In this document: positions 50,876 through 58,906 of the stretch, piece by piece | How the letters are laid out: every line of letters begins with the position of its first letter | Position numbering within the stretch: position 1 is the first letter of the stretch | From: Eubacterium sp. | GTDB lineage: Bacteria; Bacillota; Clostridia; Oscillospirales; Acutalibacteraceae | Reading direction: 5' to 3' | Length of the DNA: 64,000 bases | Assembly: GCA_017450645.1 (NCBI GenBank) | Contig: JAFSTE010000031.1 | Span: forward strand, 19,967 to 83,966 | The notes under the pieces: model-generated | The model's input: only the letters and a program-made list of their open reading frames with translations | The model's database searches: none | What the model was told of the DNA's origin: nothing | Program-made: the position numbers and the translations under genes

Positions 50876-51934
50876 TTAGTCGTTAAGCTTCGGGTCAAAC
50901 GCATCTCTGAGACCGTCGCCGAAGAGGTTTAAGCTAAGCACTATAAGTGAAATAATGATAGCGGGAATTATTAATCTGTACGGATAGCTTGAAAGTCCGT
51001 TAAGCGCTTCCGAAGCGAGAGAACCGAGCGACGGCATAGGCGCGTCTACGCCGAGACCGAGGAACGAAAGATAGCTCTCGGTAAAGATAGCCGACGGAAT
51101 CTGCAGCGCAGCGGAAATGATAACAACGCTTATACAGTTAGGTATAAGGTGCTTAGTGATAATCCACTTACCCTTAGCGCCCGTAACCTGAGCCGAAAGA
51201 ACGTATTCCTGCTCCCTTAGAGAAAGTATCTGACCTCTTATAAGTCGCGACATACTAACCCAGTATAGCAGCGCAAAGACTATAAATAAGCTAATGATAT
51301 TAGCACCTATTCTTGCAAAGACCGTGCCCTCGATAACGGGCGCGAGCGTCAGCTTCATTACAGCGGACAGCAATATTACCATAAGCATATCGGGCAGCGA
51401 GTAGATAACATCTACAAATCGCATTATCCACAAGTCGACCTTACCGCCGAAATATCCCGAAATAGAGCCTATCAGCGTACCTATAAGCAGTACGATAATA
51501 CTTGCGAAAAATCCGACGGCTAGCGAAATCCTCGTACCGTAAACTATACGGATAAAGTAGTCACGACCTGCCGAGTCGGTACCGAAAACATGCGGGAACA
51601 CCTTTTCGCCCTTGTCGCGAAGCTCCTGCTCGGTCTTGCCGTACTCAAACGGCTTTAAGTTATTATATGTAGAGTCAACAACCTCGCCGGGCTGTACTCC
51701 GAGCTGGTCCTCATAAGAATAGGGCCAGAACATAGGAATAGCAATACTTGCTACAGTGATAAAAACAATAATTATTAAGCTGACAAATGCAACCTTGTTT
51801 TTATAAAGCCTTTTAACGCCATCCTTAAAGAATGTGGAGGACGGGCGCATCTGCACCATATACTCCTTTTCCTTATCGGAAGCGGGCATAAACATATCAA
51901 GGTCAACATGGAAGGTAAACTTCTTTTTCTTCAT
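50876..51934 (-). CDS. oppC: Oligopeptide ABC transporter permease OppC
   Basis: A 352-residue inner-membrane permease. The N-terminal cytoplasmic helix, an extracellular loop with FGTDSAGRDYFIRIVYG, about six helices, and the ABC-contact EAA-like loop (SAQVTGAKGKWIITKHLIPN) are visible. Sits between oppB and oppD with 12-15 base gaps. Confidence 0.94.
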   Translation of the reverse strand: MKKKKFTFHVDLDMFMPASDKEKEYMVQMRPSSTFFKDGVKRLYKNKVAFVSLIIIVFITVASIAIPMFWPYSYEDQLGVQPGEVVDSTYNNLKPFEYGKTEQELRDKGEKVFPHVFGTDSAGRDYFIRIVYGTRISLAVGFFASIIVLLIGTLIGSISGYFGGKVDLWIMRFVDVIYSLPDMLMVILLSAVMKLTLAPVIEGTVFARIGANIISLFIVFALLYWVSMSRLIRGQILSLREQEYVLSAQVTGAKGKWIITKHLIPNCISVVIISAALQIPSAIFTESYLSFLGLGVDAPMPSLGSLASEALNGLSSYPYRLIIPAIIISLIVLSLNLFGDGLRDAFDPKLND

Positions 51935-51949
51935 ACCGTTACCCTCCTA

Positions 51950-52879
51950 TTATTCAAACTGAATTCTCGGGTCGACAACCTTATAAAGAATGTCGGTGAG
52001 AAGGTTCATAACAACGATTAACGCAGCAAGGATAATAGTTGTACCCATAATCATAGGATAATCGCGGTTTGTAATAGAGCTAACAAAAGCTCGTCCGATG
52101 CCGGGCACTGCAAAAATCTGTTCTACAACAAGAGAGCCCGTTACGATATACGCAAGCATCGGTCCAAAGTATGTAAGTACGGGGATAAGCGAGTTCTTAA
52201 GCGCGTGACCGAAAATGATACGCGTACCCGAAACACCCTTAGCCTTAGCCGTTCTAATGTAATCCTGACCTAATACATCAAGCATCGAAGAACGCGTAAG
52301 CCTTGTGATATACGCCATAGGATAAAGCGCGAGCGTTATTATCGGCAGCACAAGGCCAGCTGGCGTCGAGCCGTTAGCGGGCAGAACATGCAGCTTAATT
52401 GCAAACAGCGCAAGCAGCAGCGAGCCCATAATAAACGACGGCATAGATACAAACGCCGTTGTGATTACCATAATAATTCTGTCTATCAGCTTATTTCTTC
52501 GAAGCGCAGCGATAGCGCCGAGCACAATGCCCACAATAGCCGACAGAATTGAAGCGATAACACCGAGCTTTGCAGAGGTCTTCATACCGTCCATAATGAT
52601 GTCGATAACCATTCTGCCCCTCTGCTTTAAAGACGGGCCAAAGTCAAATTTAGTAACAATATCCTTAAGATAAGTTACATACTGTTCCATAAGCGGTTTA
52701 TCAAGACCGTATTTAGCCTCCATTGCAGCCTGTACGGCAGCTGTAGTAGCCTTTTCGCCTACAAACGGACCGCCGGGTACGGCGTGCATTACAAAAAACG
52801 TAATGGTGATAACCACCCATATTGTAAATATCGAAAGCAGTATGCGCTTAACAATATATACCAGATTTTTTGTGTTCAT
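51950..52879 (-). CDS. oppB: Oligopeptide ABC transporter permease OppB
   Basis: A 309-residue permease with RILLSIFTIWVVITITFFVMHAVPGGPF at its start (in part), six helices and the EAA loop RTAKAKGVSGTRIIFGHALKN. First gene of oppB-C-D-F-A; AAGGAAGG lies before the ATG. Confidence 0.94.
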   Translation of the reverse strand: MNTKNLVYIVKRILLSIFTIWVVITITFFVMHAVPGGPFVGEKATTAAVQAAMEAKYGLDKPLMEQYVTYLKDIVTKFDFGPSLKQRGRMVIDIIMDGMKTSAKLGVIASILSAIVGIVLGAIAALRRNKLIDRIIMVITTAFVSMPSFIMGSLLLALFAIKLHVLPANGSTPAGLVLPIITLALYPMAYITRLTRSSMLDVLGQDYIRTAKAKGVSGTRIIFGHALKNSLIPVLTYFGPMLAYIVTGSLVVEQIFAVPGIGRAFVSSITNRDYPMIMGTTIILAALIVVMNLLTDILYKVVDPRIQFE

Positions 52880-52941
52880 ACTCTACCTTCCTTGACTAAA
52901 ATATATAAATGCACGTTTAGAACGCGCAAAAACATAAGTAT

Positions 52942-52969
52942 ATTATAGCACATTAAACAACTTTTGCAA
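52942..52969 (-). promoter_or_regulatory. opp operon promoter
   Basis: On the minus strand TTGCAA (52969-52964), 16 bases, TATAAT (52947-52942). No obvious operator. Confidence 0.6.
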
Positions 52970-53016
52970 CTTTTATTTTTAATAATTTATACAATTTTTA
53001 AATTTATATATAAATA

Positions 53017-53044
53017 AGCCGACTTTTTTAATATAAAGTCGGCT
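53017..53044 (-). terminator. Terminator after spoIVA
   Basis: Perfect 10-bp stem (AGCCGACTTT / AAAGTCGGCT) with an 8-base loop. Confidence 0.75.
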
Positions 53045-53049
53045 GTAAT

Positions 53050-54525
53050 TTATAGGATTATGCAGATTAATCCGCTGCATCCCTCGTTAATTATTCGTTC
53101 TATTGTTTCTCTGAACTTATCTCTTGCGTCCTGCGGCATACGGTACAGCTTATTGTTAAGTCCTTCGTTTACAAGCGAATGCAACGATTTACCGAAAATG
53201 TTGGTGTTCCAGATTTCACTCGGGTTATTTTCAAATTCTTTAAGCAGATACATAACGAGCTCCTCGCTCTGCGACTCGCTACCTACAATCGGCGCAACCT
53301 CTGTAAATGTGTTGCACTTTATCATATGTATCGACGGCGCGTGTGCCTTTAGCCTTACTCCGTACTTGCCGCCCTGCTTCATTATCTCGGGCTCCTCAAG
53401 TGACAGCTCGTCAATATCGGGCATAACTATTCCGTAACCGGTCTGCTCTACCTGATTTAGCGCCTGAGCTATGCGGGCGTAGGATTGCTTAATCTCTGCA
53501 AGCGCAAAGAATTCGCGCAGTAAATCCTCCTCGTCTTTTATCTCAACCGAGCACTTTTCGGACATAATCCCGAACAGATATGAGTTATCTATATCGGCTT
53601 TAATAACTATGTTACCGCTTGACAAATCCGCGTCTGCAACCGAGCAGGACTCAATATTTTCGCTCATTTCAAGCGATTCGGCAAGCGCGTAAACAGACCT
53701 TACTGAGTTTACGGCTGCGCATTGCTCCTTAATCTCGTTAATAACGCTGTTTCGCATACTGTCGTCGCTCGAAAGTCCGTTAAACCACGACGGCATATCA
53801 ATACCGATAGACACAACCGGGAACTCAAACAGAACATTAGTAAGTATATTTTTAATATCATTTTCGCTAAGCTCAAGGCAGTTAACGGGAACGACAGGCA
53901 CATCGTATTCTGCACTCAGGTTATCGGCAAGCTCACGCGTACTTTCGCTGTTAGGCTCTGTACTGTTTAAAAGGACTACAAAGGGCTTGTTTAGCGCTTT
54001 CAGCTCCGAAATTACCCTGCTCTCCGCCTGCGCGTACTCGTCGCGCGGAATCTGACTTATAGAGCCGTCAGTCGTTACAACAAGTCCGATTGTAGAGTGT
54101 TCCTCTATAACCTTTTTTGTGCCGATTTCAGCCGCCATATTAAACGGTATTTCCTCGTCGTACCAGGGCGTCATGACCATACGCGGCTGTTCGTCCTCAA
54201 TATACCCTTCGCTGCTCGGCACAATATATCCTACGCAGTCTATCATACGCACCTTTAAGTGGAGATTATTCTCCACCGAGATGTCAATAGAGTCCTCGGG
54301 AATAAACTTAGGCTCGGTAGTCATAATAGTCCTGCCGGCAGCGGACTGCGGCAGCTCGTCGCGAGCCCGTTCCTTTTGAAAATCGCCTTCAATATTAGGG
54401 ATAACAAGCGTATCCATAAATCTTTTAATAAATGTTGACTTACCGCTTCTTACCGGTCCGACAACGCCGATGTATATATCTCCGCCCGTACGCGTGGAGA
54501 TATCCGAGTAAATATTTGTATTCAT
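53050..54525 (-). CDS. spoIVA: Stage IV sporulation protein A (spore-coat basement ATPase)
   Basis: Forms the polymer on the forespore on which the coat is assembled. The 491-residue protein has Walker A GPVRSGKST near residue 24, the DCVGYIVPS and GLVVTTDGSI motifs, and ends CSGLICIIL, the conserved SpoIVA tail. It follows the SipL-like gene by nine bases and so is in one operon with its predicted partner. Confidence 0.96.
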   Translation of the reverse strand: MNTNIYSDISTRTGGDIYIGVVGPVRSGKSTFIKRFMDTLVIPNIEGDFQKERARDELPQSAAGRTIMTTEPKFIPEDSIDISVENNLHLKVRMIDCVGYIVPSSEGYIEDEQPRMVMTPWYDEEIPFNMAAEIGTKKVIEEHSTIGLVVTTDGSISQIPRDEYAQAESRVISELKALNKPFVVLLNSTEPNSESTRELADNLSAEYDVPVVPVNCLELSENDIKNILTNVLFEFPVVSIGIDMPSWFNGLSSDDSMRNSVINEIKEQCAAVNSVRSVYALAESLEMSENIESCSVADADLSSGNIVIKADIDNSYLFGIMSEKCSVEIKDEEDLLREFFALAEIKQSYARIAQALNQVEQTGYGIVMPDIDELSLEEPEIMKQGGKYGVRLKAHAPSIHMIKCNTFTEVAPIVGSESQSEELVMYLLKEFENNPSEIWNTNIFGKSLHSLVNEGLNNKLYRMPQDARDKFRETIERIINEGCSGLICIIL

Positions 54526-54534
54526 AAATGCCTC

Positions 54535-56019
54535 CTACGCCTTTGGAATTATAAGTATTCTTTCTGTATCGAGAACACTTGAATTAAGTGAATTTTCTTT
54601 AATAATCTCCGCCTCGTCCGACGAATAGCTCTTAGCAATATCCCATAAGTTCTCGTTCTTTTTACCGAAATAAACGGTAAGCGTGTGGCTGTTGTTAAGT
54701 TCCTCACCCGGCGTAATATCGCTAAGAAGCGAGATGTTGTTATTACTAAATGTGTAAGCACTGATTCTTAAGCTCAGGCGCAGGTCTACCCTGCCGCTGT
54801 CCGAAAGCGTAAAGTCATAATCCTCAATACCCGTAGCGACTATTCCGTCCTCAGCATCGGGCAAAGTTATCTCAAAATCCTTATCGGCTGAAAGCGTGCT
54901 GAGTCCGTCCTCATTACTTATAAGCGCGTTGGCGCAAACCGTCTGATTAATCGCACCGTTTTTAATAACAGGCGCAAGGAGTGACAAGCTCAACTCTTTA
55001 ATATCATTAATATCGCCGTTAAATTCAAGCGGCACGCTTACGCTACGCACCTCGTCAACAGCGTTACCCGTACCGTTAACAGACACTTCGGTGTAAGTAC
55101 ATTCGCTCGAAGCGCCTATAAGGTAGCCGTCGGTAACTATATCAGCACTGCTCCTTCGTACAAAAGTAAGATTAACCGCTATGTCGCCAAACAGATTTAC
55201 GAGCGTCATTTTGTCATTAGAGCTACCCTTAACCTTAAAGAACAGCGCGCCCGACTGAACATCAATAACCGGTATATCATCGTCCTCAATTCCGCCGATT
55301 TCAATAATCTTAGACACTGCAAAGCTGTACTGCGTTTTCTCGATACTCCCGTCGCCGTCGGCGCTGTAAAGTAGATTTGCGTTAACGCTTGCCTTAAGGA
55401 GCATTTTATCCTTTATAATCTTAGTTTCGATATTCGACGGGTACGCAAAAGCGCTTATAATCCTGCCTATCGGCTTAGCGTCCTGAGGCAGAGTCAGCTC
55501 CTCGTCAAAGTCTATCTTATCAATATGCGTTCTGACAATATCTGCGCTTTCTATAGCGACGGTTTTAAGGCGCGAGTTTTCAAGCGAGCTTATGTATTCG
55601 CACTCGCTTTTTTCATATACGCTGATGTGAAGCGATACAATATTATGTATGTCGATTCGCCTTTGATTAATAACGCGAAAGCTCGTGTATTTATCACTCG
55701 CGCAGGCTCTTATAACCGCATCCTGCGATACATTGTCGAGCGTAAAGCTCTTAGTGAACTCCTCCTCAAAATCGGCGTAACAAAGACACGAATTCTCGTT
55801 ATAATAGGTAACGCAGATTTCGGTCTTACCGAATACTTTAAGCTCGTTAAAGCTTATGTCAGCCGAGGTCACGAAGCTGTGTGAAGTACACTTTACAACT
55901 CTGTAAATATCGTCAAGAAATGCAGGCAGCGACTCCTGGTAATCCCCCTCAACATCAACCGTTTTTGAAAACACCTTGCACCCTCTGCTTAAAGCTGCAA
56001 ACTCTTTTTGAATATCCAT
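54535..56019 (-). CDS. sipL: SipL-like protein: DUF3794 domains with C-terminal LysM
   Basis: A 494-residue protein with repeated DUF3794 (SpoVID N-like) segments (e.g. KVVKCTSHSFVTSADIS in part and RVINQRRIDIHNIVSLHI) and a C-terminal LysM-like domain (NENLWDIAKSYSSDEAEI, later ERILIIPKA). In Clostridioides difficile, SipL uses its LysM domain to bind SpoIVA and tether the coat. Direct linkage to spoIVA here supports the same role. GGAG precedes the ATG. Confidence 0.85.
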   Translation of the reverse strand: MDIQKEFAALSRGCKVFSKTVDVEGDYQESLPAFLDDIYRVVKCTSHSFVTSADISFNELKVFGKTEICVTYYNENSCLCYADFEEEFTKSFTLDNVSQDAVIRACASDKYTSFRVINQRRIDIHNIVSLHISVYEKSECEYISSLENSRLKTVAIESADIVRTHIDKIDFDEELTLPQDAKPIGRIISAFAYPSNIETKIIKDKMLLKASVNANLLYSADGDGSIEKTQYSFAVSKIIEIGGIEDDDIPVIDVQSGALFFKVKGSSNDKMTLVNLFGDIAVNLTFVRRSSADIVTDGYLIGASSECTYTEVSVNGTGNAVDEVRSVSVPLEFNGDINDIKELSLSLLAPVIKNGAINQTVCANALISNEDGLSTLSADKDFEITLPDAEDGIVATGIEDYDFTLSDSGRVDLRLSLRISAYTFSNNNISLLSDITPGEELNNSHTLTVYFGKKNENLWDIAKSYSSDEAEIIKENSLNSSVLDTERILIIPKA

Positions 56020-56046
56020 TACTTTGCTCCTTTCTGTTTCTAACCA

Positions 56047-56076
56047 AATATATGAAGTAAAAGTAATTAATATTAC
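56047..56076 (-). promoter_or_regulatory. Possible sigma-E type promoter of sipL-spoIVA
   Basis: On the minus strand GTAATATT (56076-56069), 14 bases, CATATATT (56054-56047). This resembles the mother-cell sigma-E pattern (KMATATT, about 14, CATACAMT) and suits both genes. Confidence 0.45.
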
Positions 56077-56151
56077 AAGTTTGTTTCTTTAATTATTTTC
56101 ATCTTTATGATAGGATTATAATGAGGGCATATTATTACAAAATGGTAACAA

Positions 56152-56171
56152 TGTAAGGTATGGTGTAAGGT
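56152..56171 (+). repeat. Direct repeat TGTAAGGT upstream of the sigma gene
   Basis: TGTAAGGT at 56152-56159 and 56164-56171, a 12-base period, about 55 bases before the start codon. It may be part of a promoter or binding site for the sigma factor or a regulator. Confidence 0.45.
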
Positions 56172-56226
56172 TTTTTGCTATAAAAGCGACATATATACAG
56201 AAGCACATATGAAAGGAGGCGGAGCG

Positions 56227-56754
56227 ATGCTAAAAGGCAAAGAAAAGCAGGCTGTTGACGAGCTGTTAAAAAAATATTATTCGGCGTACTATACATCGCT
56301 ATACCGCTTTTGCCTTTCACGACTGAAAAACAATAGCGAGGTTGACGACGTAACGCAGGAAGCATTTATAGTTTTATATAACAAAATGCTAAACGGTGAA
56401 ACGATAGAAAAGGTCTATCCCTTTTTACTTAAAACTGCAGACAACCTGATAAAGCGAATTTTTAAAGAGCGAACTAAAAACAGTAAAAATGTAACACTTG
56501 AAGAGGTTAAGCATATTCCGTCACAAAACGAGGATATAGACGACAGGCTTACCTTTGAAGAATATTCAAAACAGATAAGCGAAGCGCTCAGTGACAGAGA
56601 CGCAGAGCTATTCTCCCTAAGATACATAGAGGAGCTTAAAATCGAAGAGATAGCTTCTATCACGGGTTTATCGATACCTAATGTAACGACAAGGCTATCC
56701 AGAATACGAAAAAAATTAAGAGAAACGCTAAGTGAGGAATATTTTAAAATTTAG
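56227..56754 (+). CDS. ECF-like RNA polymerase sigma factor
   Basis: About 175 residues with only sigma regions 2 and 4: YRFCLSRLKNNSEVDDVTQEAFIVLYNKM and ELFSLRYIEELKIEEIASITGLSIPNVTTRLSRIRKKLRE (each seen in pieces), matching ECF sigma-70 factors. ATG at 56227, seven bases after AAAGGAGG, is preferred over an ATG six codons earlier that lies on that site. It is followed 32 bases later by a membrane protein that may be its anti-sigma factor. Divergent from sipL. Confidence 0.9.
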   Translation: MLKGKEKQAVDELLKKYYSAYYTSLYRFCLSRLKNNSEVDDVTQEAFIVLYNKMLNGETIEKVYPFLLKTADNLIKRIFKERTKNSKNVTLEEVKHIPSQNEDIDDRLTFEEYSKQISEALSDRDAELFSLRYIEELKIEEIASITGLSIPNVTTRLSRIRKKLRETLSEEYFKI

Positions 56755-56786
56755 CTCCACTCACAGTTTTTCGGAAAGGAGTAATT

Positions 56787-58886
56787 ATGGCTAACATTGA
56801 TATAAATGCCAGAGTTATTGATAATGTTAAAAACGACGACATAGTTTCAATACTTAATTCTATAATAGATGACGAGCTGCAAAAAGATGTAAGCCTTATG
56901 AATACCGAGCTTATTGACGAGTGTGTTAATGCGCTGCTTCAACTTGAAAAAGAAGATAATCAGCTTGCAGCTTTAATACCGTTAATGGGTTCAGATGATT
57001 TCCTGCAGAAAATACAGCCTAAGCTTTACGCTTGGAAAAACATGAATGTTTTTCTGCGTGCAGGAATAATTGCTTCTATAATTGCTTCTACAACCTTTAC
57101 GGCAAACGCTGCATACGAAAAAGTTACGGGCGTAAATGTCCTTGGAAATATAACGACATCAATTCAGAGTAAGCTGATTGACTGGGGATTAATTAAAGAC
57201 GAACAAGAGGAGTTAATACCTGTAAAGAAGACCGAGGAGTCAACAACCGCACCAATAAGAGAAATCGAGGAAGATGACGAAATAAAAGTAAAGCCGGTTG
57301 TTAAAACCAAAAGTAATAATGACAAAACTACGAACCACGGTATCGAAAACCTTAACGGTGACGATGACGAAAAGCCGACTGACACGGGTATTTTAAACTT
57401 CAATGGTGACGACGATGAAACGCCAACGGATAACGGTATAGACCAGTTAAACGACGATGATGATGAAAACACAACAGAAAGCGGTATCGACCAGTTCGAG
57501 GGCGACGATGACGAGATTGAGGACGACACCTCGCGCAAGCCCGAGCCTACTACGGAAGAGCCGGTCGCTCCTGCTAAGCCCGAGAGCGACGAGGTTGTAT
57601 TTAAAGGACTTTCGGTTGAGTACGACGATAATTTTAAGCTTGATTACATATATGGCGAAAAGCTAAGCTATGACGGAATTAAGCTAACCGCAATTTACTC
57701 TAACGGCAACCGCGAGCCTGTAAGCCTTAATGATTGTAGCTACACAAAGAGCGTTAATATGAATGTCACCGCAGACTATACGCTCAGAATTATTTATAAA
57801 AACTGCGTTGTAAAGATTGATATTACCGTTCGTCCTGACGATGAAACGCGCGGCTCACAAATATGTGAAAACGATTTATTTGACTACCTGCTTACAAAGA
57901 AAGGCGCGTACATAACGAAGTACAAGGGTAATGAAACAAATATAGATTTAGATAAGATTGACGGCTACGGCGTATACGCTATTGCTGCACAGGTGTTCAA
58001 GGGTACTGATATTACCGACTTTACCTCAGACACTGTTATTAAAGTTTTTGATTCCGCTTTTAAGGACTGCAGCGAGCTTGTCAGCTGCTACACACCAAGG
58101 GCTGAATACATAGGTAATAATGCATTTGAAAATTGTGTAAAGCTCCCCCATCCTGTATTCAGCGACTATATCACGCACCTTGGTACTGCAGCTTACAAGA
58201 ACAGCGGCATTGAGGAACTGTTAATTAAGAACAATCTTGTTAACATATCCGACGAGCTTTGTGAAAACTGCAGCAAATTAAAAGCACTTAACCTATGCGG
58301 TGCCGAGAAAATCGGCAAATATGCTTTCTCCGAGTGTACTGCCCTGGCGTCGGTGCTCGGCACTGCAAACATTAAAGAAGCAGAAGACTTTGCATTTTAC
58401 AACTGCAGCGAGGCTGTGTTTGACGAAAAGCCGACAGCGCTGCACAAAGCAGGCGAAAACGCATTTGCTTACTGCCACAAAGTTGATTTTGGCAAATTGA
58501 GTATAGACAGCGTTGACAAATATGCATTCGCCTACTGTTATCTGCTAAGCGGCGCTGAAATCTCGGGCGACATCAGGGTTGTGCCCGAGGGTGCGTTCAG
58601 AGGCTCGCATATGACTGAGCTAATTTTAAACGAAGGCACCGAGGAAATTTACGACACAGCGTTTATGAGCACATCAATAGTAACAGTACACCTGCCTTCT
58701 ACACTTAAAAGCATAGGCACGTACGGACTGTACTCAATCAAGCTGCGCGAGGTTTATTGTAACAAAGCGCTTGAGGAAATCGGCACATCTGCCTTCTTTA
58801 AATCAAAGCTAAAGCTGTACGTTTTTGAAAATACTTATGCACATACCTACGCAGTAGAAAACGACATAAATTACGAACTAATATAA
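56787..58886 (+). CDS. Membrane-anchored LRR protein, possible anti-sigma/sensor
   Basis: A 699-residue one-pass membrane protein. Residues 1-85 form a helical, acidic cytoplasmic part; residues 88-108 are hydrophobic (FLRAGIIASIIASTTFTA). Outside come a Thr/Glu linker, four 16-residue acidic repeats (185-248, consensus GIxxxNGDDDExxTDx), an Ig-like domain near 270-350 (GLSVEYDDNFKLDYIYGEKL) and BspA-type LRR modules from about 360 (AFKDCSELVSC, AFENCVKL, AFSECTAL, AFAYCYLL). Position behind a sigma factor and the topology suggest an anti-sigma factor with an extracellular sensor, as in RsgI-type proteins; no known anti-sigma motif is recognised. GGAG precedes the ATG. Confidence 0.75.
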   Translation: MANIDINARVIDNVKNDDIVSILNSIIDDELQKDVSLMNTELIDECVNALLQLEKEDNQLAALIPLMGSDDFLQKIQPKLYAWKNMNVFLRAGIIASIIASTTFTANAAYEKVTGVNVLGNITTSIQSKLIDWGLIKDEQEELIPVKKTEESTTAPIREIEEDDEIKVKPVVKTKSNNDKTTNHGIENLNGDDDEKPTDTGILNFNGDDDETPTDNGIDQLNDDDDENTTESGIDQFEGDDDEIEDDTSRKPEPTTEEPVAPAKPESDEVVFKGLSVEYDDNFKLDYIYGEKLSYDGIKLTAIYSNGNREPVSLNDCSYTKSVNMNVTADYTLRIIYKNCVVKIDITVRPDDETRGSQICENDLFDYLLTKKGAYITKYKGNETNIDLDKIDGYGVYAIAAQVFKGTDITDFTSDTVIKVFDSAFKDCSELVSCYTPRAEYIGNNAFENCVKLPHPVFSDYITHLGTAAYKNSGIEELLIKNNLVNISDELCENCSKLKALNLCGAEKIGKYAFSECTALASVLGTANIKEAEDFAFYNCSEAVFDEKPTALHKAGENAFAYCHKVDFGKLSIDSVDKYAFAYCYLLSGAEISGDIRVVPEGAFRGSHMTELILNEGTEEIYDTAFMSTSIVTVHLPSTLKSIGTYGLYSIKLREVYCNKALEEIGTSAFFKSKLKLYVFENTYAHTYAVENDINYELI
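57339..57530 (+). repeat. Four-copy 48-bp tandem repeat coding acidic 16-mers
   Basis: Codes GIENLNGDDDEKPTDT, GILNFNGDDDETPTDN, GIDQLNDDDDENTTES and GIDQFEGDDDEIEDDT in the membrane LRR protein. The clustered Asp residues could bind calcium or act as a charged stalk. Confidence 0.85.
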
Positions 58887-58906
58887 ATTTTAGAAAGGAG
58901 TAAATT

